The notes beneath the pieces were generated by a model. That model worked only from the letters and a program-made list of their open reading frames with translations. It made no database searches and was not told the origin of the DNA. A DNA stretch of 64,000 nucleotides from Sphingomonas endolithica (GTDB lineage: Bacteria; Pseudomonadota; Alphaproteobacteria; Sphingomonadales; Sphingomonadaceae), in assembly GCF_025231525.1 (NCBI RefSeq), contig NZ_CP103057.1, positions 3,978,501 to 4,042,500 of the forward strand. The letters run 5' to 3'. Each line of letters begins with the position of its first letter. Position 1 is the stretch's first letter. The position numbers were made by a program, and so were the translations under genes. Of this stretch, positions 7,700 through 16,900 are shown in pieces.

Positions 7700-8809
7700 A
7701 TGGACCAAGTCATGGATAGCTCACTCACCCTGGATCGACGTGCGACCGAGGCGCCGGCTGCCGTTGTCGGCGCGGCGCGCGAACGGATTGCGGATGATCG
7801 CGCGATGCTGCGTGCCGCCGCCGATCTCACGCGCGATCTGGTGGCGCACCGGCCGGCAATCTATTGGGCGGACCTGCTCGCATCGAGTGTGGTCGGCTAT
7901 GGCGCAATGGTCGCGGCAGTGATGATCCCGGTAACCGGCTGGGCGATCCTGGCCGGGCTCGTCTCGGTGCTGGCACTCTACCGCGCGGGCAGTTTCATCC
8001 ATGAACTGACCCACTTCAAGCCGTCGGCGGTGCCTGGCTTCCATCTTGGCTGGAACGTCTTGGCAGGCGTGCCGCTGCTGGTGCCGTCCTTCATGTATGA
8101 AGGCGTGCACAATCTGCACCACGCGCGCACGCGCTACGGCACGGCGGAGGATCCGGAATATCTGCCACTGGCGTTGATGAAGCCGTGGACGCTGCCGCTG
8201 TTCATCCTCGTTTCGTTGCTGGCGCCGGTCGCCCTGCTGTTCCGCTATGCCGTGCTGTCGCCATTGTCGGCAGTGTTTCCCGCCGTGCGCAAGCTCACGG
8301 TCGAGCGTTATTCGTCGCTGTCGATCAATCCCGAATTCCGCCGTCGTCACCCCGAAGGTGCTGCGCGCAGGGAATGGCATTGGCAGGAAACGGCTGCCAG
8401 CCTGTGGGCGATCGCCTTGCTGACGATGGTCTTTACCGGCGTGCTCCCGCTGCGTGCATTTGCCATCGGCCTGATGATCGCGTCCGGCGTGATGGTGATC
8501 AACCAGGTGCGTACCCTGGTCGCGCATCTGTGGGAGAATGAAGGCGAGGCGATGACCGTCACCGCGCAGTATCTCGACACCGTCAATGTGCCGCCACCGG
8601 CCTTCCTGCCGATGCTGTGGGCACCGGTCGGCTTGCGCTATCATGCGCTGCATCACTTGTTGCCGGGGCTGCCCTATCATGCCTTGGGCGAGGCGCACCG
8701 CCGCATTTCCGCCGCGCTGGATATGGAATCTCCCTATCATAAGGCGAGCTATCCAGGCCTGCCGGTGCTGGTGGCCAAGATCGCGCGTAGCACGATGGTG
8801 GCACGCTAA
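7700..8809 (+). CDS. Membrane fatty acid desaturase family protein
   Basis: 369-residue integral membrane di-iron enzyme of the fatty acid desaturase/hydroxylase superfamily. The three histidine boxes are present: HELTH (101-105), HNLHH (137-141) and a third HALHH near the C-terminus (YHALHHLLPGLPYHALGEAHRR). Hydrophobic segments lie around 60-98, 117-133, 170-195 and 230-262. It probably desaturates or hydroxylates acyl chains of membrane lipids. It is divergent from the long GNAT gene and shares its promoter region, which suggests a link in lipid synthesis. Its exact substrate cannot be told from sequence. Confidence 0.88.
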   Translation: MDQVMDSSLTLDRRATEAPAAVVGAARERIADDRAMLRAAADLTRDLVAHRPAIYWADLLASSVVGYGAMVAAVMIPVTGWAILAGLVSVLALYRAGSFIHELTHFKPSAVPGFHLGWNVLAGVPLLVPSFMYEGVHNLHHARTRYGTAEDPEYLPLALMKPWTLPLFILVSLLAPVALLFRYAVLSPLSAVFPAVRKLTVERYSSLSINPEFRRRHPEGAARREWHWQETAASLWAIALLTMVFTGVLPLRAFAIGLMIASGVMVINQVRTLVAHLWENEGEAMTVTAQYLDTVNVPPPAFLPMLWAPVGLRYHALHHLLPGLPYHALGEAHRRISAALDMESPYHKASYPGLPVLVAKIARSTMVAR

Positions 8810-8856
8810 GAAGCCATACCGGGTGCAAAGCCGCGCGCTTTCTGCCAGTTAGCCTT

Positions 8857-9177
8857 ATGCCCACGGTCTTCCTGCTGATCGCGTCCAACGTGTTCATGAC
8901 GATCGCTCGGTACTGGCATCTGAAAGGCGGGATGCACAAATCGATCGTGCTCGTCATCCTGATCAGCTGGGGCATCGCGCTGGTCGAATATTCGCTGGCG
9001 GTACCGGCGAACCGGATCGGCTATCAGAGCGGGTGGAGCGCCGCACAGCTCAAGATCGTGCAGGAAGCGATCGCCCTGATCGTTTTCGCGGGGTTCATGG
9101 TCACGATCCTCGGCGAGCCGCTCCACTGGAGACATTCGCGGCATTTGCGTGCATCATGGCGGCGGTGGCGTTCCTGA
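8857..9177 (+). CDS. DMT-family membrane protein (DUF486), apparently frameshifted near the 3' end
   Basis: Small four-helix inner-membrane protein of the DUF486/DMT type (FLLIASNVFMTIARYWHLK, then SWGIALVEYSLAVPANRIGY, then VQEAIALIVFAGFMV-LGEPLHW). In the annotated frame the last helix is replaced by basic residues (RHSRHLRASWRRWRS). The expected helix (TFAAFACIMAAVAFLILGKA) is encoded in another frame up to the TGA at 9192-9194. Loss of one A around 9131 (restoring W-R-T-F-A-A-F) would explain this. Either the gene is freshly broken or there is a sequencing error. Confidence 0.75.
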   Translation: MPTVFLLIASNVFMTIARYWHLKGGMHKSIVLVILISWGIALVEYSLAVPANRIGYQSGWSAAQLKIVQEAIALIVFAGFMVTILGEPLHWRHSRHLRASWRRWRS

Positions 9178-9302
9178 TCTTGGGGAAGGCTTGAGGCGGC
9201 TGCCGCCTGTCTGTATCTGCGTCACTTCGGGCGCGATCAATTAGCGGCCTGTTAACGCGGCTTTAGGCCGATCGCCCGCATCGTCATGCCGAGAGGTTTG
9301 AT

Positions 9303-10061
9303 ATGCGTAAGGGGTTGATGCCGGGGCTGGGGCGATGGGAGAAGGCGCGCAAGGTTCTTGCGGGTCTCTCCGTGTTCGTGCTGATCTTCGGCGGCTGGGT
9401 GTGGATGTGGAGCCGCGCCGCATCGGCAGAGGCCGCGTTGATCGCTGCTTCGCCGTTGCCCGATACCCGCGCTCCGGACAGCTATTGCGCATTGTGGTTC
9501 GTCGGCAGCTCGTCGATGCATCAATGGGATCAGCTCAGTGCCGATATGCTGCCATGGGACGCGCATAATCGCGGCCTTTCCGGCGCGTCGCTGCCCGAAA
9601 TCAGCCGACGCTTCAACAATGGCGAATCAGGTCGCTTTCCACGCGCGATCGTCTTCTATGCGGGCGAGAACGATATTGCCTTCGGTGTCTCGCCCAAGAA
9701 GGCGTTCGACGAGTTGAAGACCTTCATCGCGGAAAAGCGCCGGCAGATGGGCGCCGTCCCAATCTTCATCCTGTCGCTGAAGCCAAGCCCGCTACGCTGG
9801 GACGAGCGGCCCGCGCAGATCGAGTTCAACGACGCGGTGCGCGGGCTGGTACGGGAACAGCCCGATTTGGTCTATGTCGACATCGTGCCGTCGCTTCTTG
9901 TCGGGGGAAAACCGGGGGCGTTCTACAATGCCGACGGTTTGCACCTCAACCGCGATGGATATGTGGCGGTTAGGACGGCGGTGCGAGCAGCGCTCGATCG
10001 CTCCCTGCCTAGAGCCTTGGTGAAACGCTGCAGCGGCAGCGTCCCTCCGCAAGTCAGCTAG
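9303..10061 (+). CDS. Membrane-anchored SGNH/GDSL-type hydrolase
   Basis: 252-residue protein with an N-terminal membrane anchor or uncleaved signal (about residues 18-36) and an extracytoplasmic SGNH-hydrolase domain. The blocks are recognisable: FVGSSSMHQW (catalytic serine region), NRGLSGASLPE (Gly/Asn oxyanion block), YAGENDIAFG (Asn block) and DGLHLNRDGY (catalytic Asp-x-x-His). Such enzymes are esterases or O-deacetylases. It is followed after 4 bases by an acyltransferase-3 gene, which suggests a paired role in O-acylation of a cell-surface glycan; this is an inference from context. Confidence 0.82.
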   Translation: MRKGLMPGLGRWEKARKVLAGLSVFVLIFGGWVWMWSRAASAEAALIAASPLPDTRAPDSYCALWFVGSSSMHQWDQLSADMLPWDAHNRGLSGASLPEISRRFNNGESGRFPRAIVFYAGENDIAFGVSPKKAFDELKTFIAEKRRQMGAVPIFILSLKPSPLRWDERPAQIEFNDAVRGLVREQPDLVYVDIVPSLLVGGKPGAFYNADGLHLNRDGYVAVRTAVRAALDRSLPRALVKRCSGSVPPQVS

Positions 10062-10065
10062 AGGC

Positions 10066-11205
10066 GTGGTGCGGGGGCACATAAGAGGTCGGATCGAAGG
10101 ATTGGACGCGTGGCGCGGCATGCTCATGCTCGGCGGCCCGATCCTGCACGGCGCGATGTTGCATGCGCCACACCTGCTGTTCCAGACCATCGACTTAGCC
10201 TCCGCGTCGTTTCGCATGGGCGCGTTTTTCGCGATTTCGGGATTGCTGGCGGGTTTGAACCTGCGACGCCGGCCGCCACGCGTATGGTTGGCCCGGCATG
10301 TCAAGCGCGTCGGCATACCGGCATTGTTCGGTGTCGCCGTCCTTTCTCCGATCACGTCGCTTGTTCTGCGCACCGAGCTTCCTGCAGCAGCGGCGTCGCG
10401 GATAGTGTTATTCGACTGGTACCATCTCTGGTTCCTGTACGCGCTGCTCGTCTACGGCGGGTTGACCTATCTCGCCTTTACCTTTCTCGGGCGACGCACT
10501 CTTGCTCGTGCCGTCGCCATCGCCATCGCCCGTTCCGTGGGGCAGGGTGGCGTGCTGTTCTACTTGTCCACGCTTGGATTCCTGCTGCTGATGACGACGC
10601 CGACCATCGTTGCCGTCATGCCGGCGCAATATGGGCGCATCGCGATGCAACTGGCACAGATAGCCGCATTCGCGCCATTGTACGGGTTCGGGATCTGGAT
10701 GGCATGCTCACGATCGATCCGCGGCTTGATGCTGCGGACGTGGAGGCTGCCCGCCGGCGTGCTCGCCTGTAGCGCTGTCGGCTATCTGGTCTGGTACGGC
10801 GTGGTCCGGCTGCGGCTGCCGCCCGAGACATTCGCCAATTGGGATATCATCGTACGCTTTGCCGGGGAGGCAATCTGCCCACCGGCGGCGTCCTTACTCA
10901 TCCTCCGTTCGGCGTTGCGAATCCGGCGCATCGGTCCCTGGACCAAGAGCCTGTGCGCGGTATCGTTCACCTTGTACCTGTTGCACTTTCCCATGCTGGC
11001 GGTGGTGAACGCGGCGCTGCTGCGAACGAAACTGCATTATCTGGCGGTCTATGTCGTCGCCGTGACGGCCACTACGATCGCCTGCATTGCGATCCATTTC
11101 GGATTGGTCAGCCGCTCTGCATGGTTGAGCCTGTTGCTGAACGGCCGGAGCATCAATCGCCAGCCCAACCAGTCTGCGCGCGCGCTGGTCACGACAGCTG
11201 GGTAA
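10066..11205 (+). CDS. Acyltransferase family 3 integral membrane protein
   Basis: 379-residue polytopic membrane protein of the acyltransferase-3 (OatA/MdoC-like) family, which transfers acyl groups across the inner membrane to glycans. The N-terminal signature RIEGLDAWRGMLMLGGPILHG contains the Arg and His conserved in the family, and about ten hydrophobic helices follow. The start is GTG 10066, 4 bases after the stop of the SGNH hydrolase gene, so the two are translationally linked. The acceptor is unknown; a glucan or another surface polymer is most likely. Converges on lptG with a 4-base gap. Confidence 0.82.
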   Translation: MVRGHIRGRIEGLDAWRGMLMLGGPILHGAMLHAPHLLFQTIDLASASFRMGAFFAISGLLAGLNLRRRPPRVWLARHVKRVGIPALFGVAVLSPITSLVLRTELPAAAASRIVLFDWYHLWFLYALLVYGGLTYLAFTFLGRRTLARAVAIAIARSVGQGGVLFYLSTLGFLLLMTTPTIVAVMPAQYGRIAMQLAQIAAFAPLYGFGIWMACSRSIRGLMLRTWRLPAGVLACSAVGYLVWYGVVRLRLPPETFANWDIIVRFAGEAICPPAASLLILRSALRIRRIGPWTKSLCAVSFTLYLLHFPMLAVVNAALLRTKLHYLAVYVVAVTATTIACIAIHFGLVSRSAWLSLLLNGRSINRQPNQSARALVTTAG

Positions 11206-11209
11206 GTCG

Positions 11210-12307
11210 CTATTCCTCGGAGCGGACCAGCACTGCCTCGCCGATCAGGAAGAACAGCAGGAACGGCGCCCAGGCAGCGAGGAACGGGGGGTAGGCGCCA
11301 AGATTGCCCATCGCCAGCGCGAAATTGTCGGCCACGAAATAGGCGAAGCCCAGGCCCATGCCGAGCGCCGCGCGTAGGAACAGCTTGCCCGACCGGGCCA
11401 GGCCAAAGGCGGCGACCGCACCCAAGAGTGGCATGAGCATCGATGACAAAGGCGCTGAGAGTTTGTGCCAGGCGGAGCCCTCCAGCGCCTTAGTGGGTCG
11501 GCCGGCATCGGCGAGATCGCTGATCGCGCTGCGCAGCGCACCGAACGAGAGCGAATCGGCATCGACGCTGGCGAGCGTGAACTGGTCGGGGCGGACATTT
11601 CGGCCGATCACGACGTCGCCGAGCTTGGAGAGCTTGCCGCTTGCCACATCGAAGCGGGAGACGTTGGTGATGCGCCAGCCCTGGCCGGTATAGGTGCCGC
11701 GTTCGCCCTGCAAGATGGCGATCAGATTGCCCTTGCTGCGATCATATTGCGTGATTCCGCCGAGCATCGCCGCCGCACCGCGGCCCTTGATCTGATCGAC
11801 TTCGATCAGATCGTCGCCATCGCGCACCCAGACGTTGGATCGATCGCCGCGATCGATCGGCAGCGGTCCGTAATCCACCTTTTGCCATTGATTGAGCGTG
11901 GCGGTGGCGCGGGTGACGATGCGGTCGTTGAACGCGAACGAGATGATCGCGACCACCAGGCTGGCAAGCACCAGCGGCGCGAGTACCTGGTGCGCGGACA
12001 GGCCCGATGCCTTGAGCGCGATGATCTCGCTATTCTGGTTCATCGTCGACAGCGTCAGGATCGTGCCGAGCAGGACCGAGAAGGGCAGGATGAAGGCGAT
12101 GATCTGCGGCGCGCGCAGGCCAACATAGCGCCACACTTCGGCATCGCCATTGCCAGGTACGGCCAGGATCTTGCCGGATTGGCCGAGCAGGTCGAGTGCC
12201 TGCAACACCATGACCAGCGCCGCCATGATCGCGAAGGTGCGCACGACGAACAGCTTGGACATGTAGATCGCAACGACGCGCGACGGGAAGAATTTGACGA
12301 AGCTCAT
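11210..12307 (-). CDS. lptG: LPS export ABC transporter permease LptG
   Basis: 365-residue inner-membrane permease of the YjgP/YjgQ family, partner of LptF in the LptB2FG complex that extracts lipopolysaccharide from the inner membrane. It has three N-terminal membrane helices, a periplasmic beta-rich domain (about 125-265) and three C-terminal helices. The start at 12307 (MSFVKFFPSRVV) was chosen because it overlaps the lptF stop by 4 bases (ATGA) and opens on the conserved N-terminus; the open frame extends upstream only as an overlap artefact within lptF. LptG rather than LptF is inferred from its second position in the pair. Confidence 0.92.
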   Translation of the reverse strand: MSFVKFFPSRVVAIYMSKLFVVRTFAIMAALVMVLQALDLLGQSGKILAVPGNGDAEVWRYVGLRAPQIIAFILPFSVLLGTILTLSTMNQNSEIIALKASGLSAHQVLAPLVLASLVVAIISFAFNDRIVTRATATLNQWQKVDYGPLPIDRGDRSNVWVRDGDDLIEVDQIKGRGAAAMLGGITQYDRSKGNLIAILQGERGTYTGQGWRITNVSRFDVASGKLSKLGDVVIGRNVRPDQFTLASVDADSLSFGALRSAISDLADAGRPTKALEGSAWHKLSAPLSSMLMPLLGAVAAFGLARSGKLFLRAALGMGLGFAYFVADNFALAMGNLGAYPPFLAAWAPFLLFFLIGEAVLVRSEE

Positions 12308-13500
12308 GCGGCGGCCTCCGGACGGCGGCCGGGCATGTGGCGCGCGATCCACTTGCCCGTCTTGGCGGCCCAGCGTTCGAGCGCGCCGATCGGCTGCCCG
12401 TCGGGCACGAAGGCGATGGTATAGTACATCCAGCCGACCAAAGCGGCGAAGATCACGAACGGCGTCCACAAGGCGATCAGCGGGTCGATCTTGCCCAGGC
12501 TGCCGATCGACGCGGCGTACTGGTTCACCTTGTGATAGGTCACCACCATCACGATCGCCAGGAACACGCCGAGCGCCGAGGTCGAGCGCTTGGGCGGCAC
12601 GCCGAGCGACAGCGCCAGCAGCGGCAGCAACAGCATCGTCGCGACCTCGACCACGCGGAAGTGGAATTCGGAACGCGTCGGATCGCGCAACTGCGTGGCG
12701 GTGGCGGGATTACCGCCGAGCCGCGCCAATTCGGGCAGGGTCAGCTCTGTATTGCCCTCGCCACGGCCACGGAAATTCTCATACTTGGGCAAGGGGATCG
12801 GCAAATTGTGCGTGGTGAAGGTCAGCACGCGCGGCGTGGCGATGCCCGGCGCCTCGTTGATCAGCACGCCATTCTTCAGCTGGAAGACGATTTCCTCGGG
12901 ATTGTCGGTGGCCAGGAACTTGCCGCTCTCCGCGGTCACCGCATAGGAGGCGCGGTACTTGGTCACGGCCTTGACGAAGATGCCGCTCAGCTTGCGCCCC
13001 TCGTCGCGGCTTTGTTCGATGCGGATCGTCATCTGCTGGCCGAAATGGGTGAACTCGCCGACCTTGATCGAAGCGCCGAGCGCGCCGGTGCGCAGTTCAA
13101 AACGCAGGCTTTCATAGGCATAGCGCGATTTCGGCTGGACGAAGCCGACGATCGCCAGATTGGCGAAGGCGAGCACGATTGCGAACATGTAGGGCACGCG
13201 CAGCAGGCGCCAATAGCTCATGCCGACACCTCGCATCACGTCCAGCTCCGAACTGGTCGCCAGCTTGCGGAAGGCGAGCAGCACGCCGAGCAGCAGCCCG
13301 ATCGGGATACCGAGCCCCAGATATTCGGGCAGCAGGTTGGCCAGCATCTTCCACACCACGCCGATCGGGCCGCCTTCGGTGGCCACGAAATCGAACAGCC
13401 GCAACATGCGGTCGAGCACCAGCAGCATCGCCGAGATGATGAGCGTCGAAATCAGCGGCAGAAAGATCAGCCGGGCCATGTAGCGATCGATCGACTTCAT
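12304..13500 (-). CDS. lptF: LPS export ABC transporter permease LptF
   Basis: 398-residue inner-membrane permease of the YjgP/YjgQ family. N-terminal helices begin MKSIDRYMARLIFLPLIS, the conserved coupling segment is FRKLATSSELDVMRGVGMS, a periplasmic jelly-roll domain spans about 120-270, and C-terminal helices follow (LLLPLLALSLGVPPKR). With LptG and the ATPase LptB (not in this window) it drives lipopolysaccharide export. First gene of the lptF-lptG pair; its promoter should lie in the 112-base gap before the histidine kinase gene. Confidence 0.92.
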   Translation of the reverse strand: MKSIDRYMARLIFLPLISTLIISAMLLVLDRMLRLFDFVATEGGPIGVVWKMLANLLPEYLGLGIPIGLLLGVLLAFRKLATSSELDVMRGVGMSYWRLLRVPYMFAIVLAFANLAIVGFVQPKSRYAYESLRFELRTGALGASIKVGEFTHFGQQMTIRIEQSRDEGRKLSGIFVKAVTKYRASYAVTAESGKFLATDNPEEIVFQLKNGVLINEAPGIATPRVLTFTTHNLPIPLPKYENFRGRGEGNTELTLPELARLGGNPATATQLRDPTRSEFHFRVVEVATMLLLPLLALSLGVPPKRSTSALGVFLAIVMVVTYHKVNQYAASIGSLGKIDPLIALWTPFVIFAALVGWMYYTIAFVPDGQPIGALERWAAKTGKWIARHMPGRRPEAAA

Positions 13501-13612
13501 GGTGCGGGCAAGCGGCCTTCGAACAGGGGAGGCGAACGGCGGGAGGCACGTCGGCGTCGCGGGAGCAATGGCGCTCTATACCGGCGCCCGCGGCCGCCGT
13601 CAGCCGCTATTT

Positions 13613-15571
13613 CTATTCGGCGGCGATACTTTCGGGCGACCGCGCCGCGGCCATCGCATCGCTCACCGCGCGTTCGAGTGCGTTGATGGTGAAGGGCTTG
13701 CGCAACACATGATGCCCGCCGAACTCGGCCTTGCCGCCGGCCTCGCCGGCATAGCCGGTGACGAACAGCACCGCGATTTGCGGGTAAGTGGCGCCGATCG
13801 CGGCGATCATCTCGGGGCCGGTCTGTCCGGGCATCAGCACGTCGGAGACGATCAGGTCGATGCGCTCGGCCTCCGCCAGCAACGCGGGGGCGGCAAGGGG
13901 GTCGCTGCAGGCGACGGGACGGTGGCCGAGATCCTGCAGCGCGCCGATCGTCGCGGTCAGCACGCGCGGGTCGTCTTCGACCACCAGAATGTCGAGCCCG
14001 GCGGTCGCCTCCGGCTCCGGCGCGGCCACGAGCGGAGCCGCCGCAGCCGCGGTCTCGGTCACATGGCGCGGCAAATACAGCGTCACGGTTGTGCCCTTGC
14101 CCGGCCGCGACTTGAGCCCGATCTCGCCATTGGCCTGCCGTACGAAGGCAAAGATCTGGCTGAGCCCCAGTCCGGTGCCCTGGCCGATCGGCTTGGTGGT
14201 GAAGAAGGGTTCGAATGCGCGCTCCATCACGTCGGGTGTCATGCCCTGGCCGGTATCGGTGACCGCGATCGTGACATAGTCGCCGGCCGCGCAGCGCCCG
14301 ACGGCATGTTCTTCGAGCGCGGTGCCGGCGGTTAGGATGGTCAGCTTGCCGCGCCCGTTCATCGCGTCGCGCGCATTGACCGCCAGGTTCAGCACGACGT
14401 TTTCCAGCTGATGGCGATCGCAACGGGTCAGCCAACCGCCGCCGTCCGCTGTTGCCGGTGTGTCGCGCGTGACGACGGTAATCGCATCGCCCAAAGTGCG
14501 ATCCAGCAGATTGGCCATGCCGACGATCAACGCGCCTGCCGCGATCGGCTCGACCCGGAGCGATTCCTCGCGCGAGAAGGCGAGCAGGCGCCGGGTCAGT
14601 GCGGCGGCGCGGTTGGCGCCTTCCATGGCATTGTCGATATGCCGCGCGGTCGATGCGGGATCACGCACCAGGCTGCGCCTGGCAAGTTCGAGCCCGCCCA
14701 CCACAACCGCCAGCATGTTGTTGAAATCATGCGCGATGCCACCGGTCAGCTGGCCTACCGCCTCCATCTTCTGCACCTGCCGCAGCTTGCCTTCATGCAC
14801 GCGCAGTTCGGCGGTGGCCTGTTCCACGGCGGACTCCAGCGCCGCCGAGCGTTCGCGCGCCGCCTCCGCCTCGGCGCGCGCGCTGGCCCGTTCGCCAAAG
14901 GCCTGTACGGTTAGCCAACCAAGCGCGGCCGCGCCCAGCACGATCAGCATGCCGAACATCGCCAGCACGGCGGCCAGCCGGTTGGTCCGTTCGACCGAGC
15001 GCATCGCGGTGCCGGTGCGCGTACTGAGCAAATCACGTTCGTGGCGGATGAGCTCGTCGAGCAGATCGTTGATCTCCGCCAAGGCCGGCGCCTTGCGCGC
15101 CTGATAATAGCGCGCCAGCGCCATGTTGTTCTTGCCGTAATTGGTGCTGAGCGCGGTCAGCGACAGTTCGTCGCCCCGCTCGCCATAAGCGCGGCGCAGG
15201 CGCTCGACGCGGCGATGCTGATCCTTGTTGTCGGCGGTGACCTGGTCCAGCCGGGTGATCTGCTGGCCGGCCAATTGCCAATCCTCGGCATAGAGCCGCC
15301 CCAATTGCTTGTCACCGCTGATCACGTAGCGACCAAGCGATGCCTCCGACCGGGCGATCGTGCTGGACAACGTGCGGGCGAGGATCATCACCTCGTAGCT
15401 GTGCGACTGCAGGCTCAGCGCCTCGTCTCGCTGCCGATTGGCGCTGCCCAGCGTCAGCACGAGCGCGACGAGCACCGCCGCGCCCAGCAACGCCATCACG
15501 ACCAGCATGATGGTGCGCCAGGCCGATTGCGGCTCCCCCGGAGCCTCGATCTCGCAATCGATCCCGCTCAT
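13613..15571 (-). CDS. Membrane-bound hybrid sensor histidine kinase with C-terminal receiver domain
   Basis: 652-residue two-component protein. TM1 (about 20-41) and TM2 (about 200-222) flank a helical periplasmic sensor region of CHASE3-like character. A coiled-coil linker (230-268) leads to a HisKA-type domain with phospho-acceptor His281 (GGIAHDFNNML), then an ATPase domain with N box (NVVLNLAVNARDAM), DTGQGM and GTGLGL, and a receiver domain (about 527-640) with acidic pair D533/D534, phospho-acceptor D577 (IVSDVLMPGQTG) and K625. No response regulator gene is adjacent. It lies between lptF and spt, so an envelope or membrane stress role is possible but unproven. Confidence 0.9.
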   Translation of the reverse strand: MSGIDCEIEAPGEPQSAWRTIMLVVMALLGAAVLVALVLTLGSANRQRDEALSLQSHSYEVMILARTLSSTIARSEASLGRYVISGDKQLGRLYAEDWQLAGQQITRLDQVTADNKDQHRRVERLRRAYGERGDELSLTALSTNYGKNNMALARYYQARKAPALAEINDLLDELIRHERDLLSTRTGTAMRSVERTNRLAAVLAMFGMLIVLGAAALGWLTVQAFGERASARAEAEAARERSAALESAVEQATAELRVHEGKLRQVQKMEAVGQLTGGIAHDFNNMLAVVVGGLELARRSLVRDPASTARHIDNAMEGANRAAALTRRLLAFSREESLRVEPIAAGALIVGMANLLDRTLGDAITVVTRDTPATADGGGWLTRCDRHQLENVVLNLAVNARDAMNGRGKLTILTAGTALEEHAVGRCAAGDYVTIAVTDTGQGMTPDVMERAFEPFFTTKPIGQGTGLGLSQIFAFVRQANGEIGLKSRPGKGTTVTLYLPRHVTETAAAAAPLVAAPEPEATAGLDILVVEDDPRVLTATIGALQDLGHRPVACSDPLAAPALLAEAERIDLIVSDVLMPGQTGPEMIAAIGATYPQIAVLFVTGYAGEAGGKAEFGGHHVLRKPFTINALERAVSDAMAAARSPESIAAE

Positions 15572-15623
15572 GGCAGCAAGATATACACGCCGGCGGGAGC
15601 GGTGGAAAGCCGGGCGGCCGCCG

Positions 15624-16880
15624 TCAGCCGATCACGCCCAACGCGCGCCCGGCGGCATCGAACATGCCGAGCACCCGGTCGAGCTGCGCGGACGTATGCT
15701 CCGCGCACAGCGAGCAGCGCAGCAGGTAGGTGCCGGCCGGCGTCGCGGGCGGGCGGGCCATGTTGACGTACAGACCGCCGTCGAGCAGCGCCTGCCACAT
15801 TGCCACTGCCTGTTCCTGGTCGTCGAGGATGATGGCGATGATCGCGCTGTCGGGCCTCTCGGTACCGAGCTCGAAGCCCAACGCCTTCAGCCCGCCGTGC
15901 AATTTGCGCGCATTATCCCATAGTTGCGCGCGCTTCCTGTCCGCCGTCATCAGCTTGCGGATCGACGCGGTGGCGGTGGCGACCACCGACGGCGGCAAGG
16001 AGGCAGTGAAGATATACGGGCGGCAGGCCAGCCGGATCGCCTCGAACTTCGGATGGTTCGACACGCAGAACCCCCCCACCGTGCCGACCGACTTGGAGAA
16101 GGTGCCGACGATAAAGTCGACGTCGCAACCCTGCTCCTCATACACGCCGCGCCCGTTGGGGCCGTAAAAGCCCATCGAATGCGCCTCGTCGCACAGCACC
16201 ATCGCATTATGCTTCTTGGCCACCGCGACCATCTCCGCGAGCGGCGCGATGTCGCCGAGCATCGAATAGACGCCCTCCAGGATGACGAGCTTGCCCGCCT
16301 CCTTGGGCAGTCGCCCCAGCCTCTTGTCGAGATCCGCGACATCGTTGTGGCGGAAGCGCACGATCTCGGCATTGCCCTGCTTGCAGCCGTCATAGATCGA
16401 GGCGTGGCTGTCGGCGTCGAGGATGACGTATTCGCCCTTGCCGGCGAGCGTCGAGATCATGCCGAGATTGGCCATGTAGCCGGTCGAGAAGACGATCGCG
16501 CCGGACATGCCGTAGAAGTCGCGTAGCGCATCCTCGACCTCGATATGGTCGCGGAACGTGCCGTTGAGCATCCGGCTGCCATTGGTGCCCGAGCCGAAGC
16601 GGTCGAGCGCGGCATGGCCGGCGGCGATCACGTCGGGATCGAACGTCATGCCCATATAATTGTAGGTGCCGAGCAGGATCGTGTCGTGCCCGGCGATCAT
16701 CGCCTCGGTCGGCGAGGTGACCTGCTGCATCACGATCGCGAACGGATCGGTGACGCCGGTATCGATCAGCGCCTGGCGCTCGGCGATCAGCGCGTCGAAT
16801 TTCGACATGAGATCGCGTTCCGGGGCGATCTCGACCGGATTAGCGGAAAGTTTCTCGGCTACCAGCCCGGCGTCGGTCAT
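15624..16880 (-). CDS. spt: Serine palmitoyltransferase
   Basis: 418-residue soluble PLP enzyme of the alpha-oxoamine synthase family that condenses L-serine with an acyl thioester to give 3-ketodihydrosphingosine, the first step of sphingolipid synthesis. The sequence closely matches the Sphingomonas paucimobilis enzyme as I know it. His159 (stacks on PLP), Asp231 and His234 (DEAHSMGF) and the Schiff-base Lys263 (GTFSKSVGTVGG) are all in place. The acyl carrier protein gene lies upstream on the same strand, separated by a palindromic repeat. Sphingolipids replace much of the LPS function in sphingomonads. Confidence 0.96.
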   Translation of the reverse strand: MTDAGLVAEKLSANPVEIAPERDLMSKFDALIAERQALIDTGVTDPFAIVMQQVTSPTEAMIAGHDTILLGTYNYMGMTFDPDVIAAGHAALDRFGSGTNGSRMLNGTFRDHIEVEDALRDFYGMSGAIVFSTGYMANLGMISTLAGKGEYVILDADSHASIYDGCKQGNAEIVRFRHNDVADLDKRLGRLPKEAGKLVILEGVYSMLGDIAPLAEMVAVAKKHNAMVLCDEAHSMGFYGPNGRGVYEEQGCDVDFIVGTFSKSVGTVGGFCVSNHPKFEAIRLACRPYIFTASLPPSVVATATASIRKLMTADRKRAQLWDNARKLHGGLKALGFELGTERPDSAIIAIILDDQEQAVAMWQALLDGGLYVNMARPPATPAGTYLLRCSLCAEHTSAQLDRVLGMFDAAGRALGVIG

Positions 16881-16900
16881 CGTCTCATTCCCTCGAACAC

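Noticed and set aside
11465..13686. Two overlapping long plus-strand open frames opposite lptG and lptF
   Set aside because: Antisense of LptF/LptG; the minus-strand genes have membrane helices and an ATGA overlap typical of the real operon.
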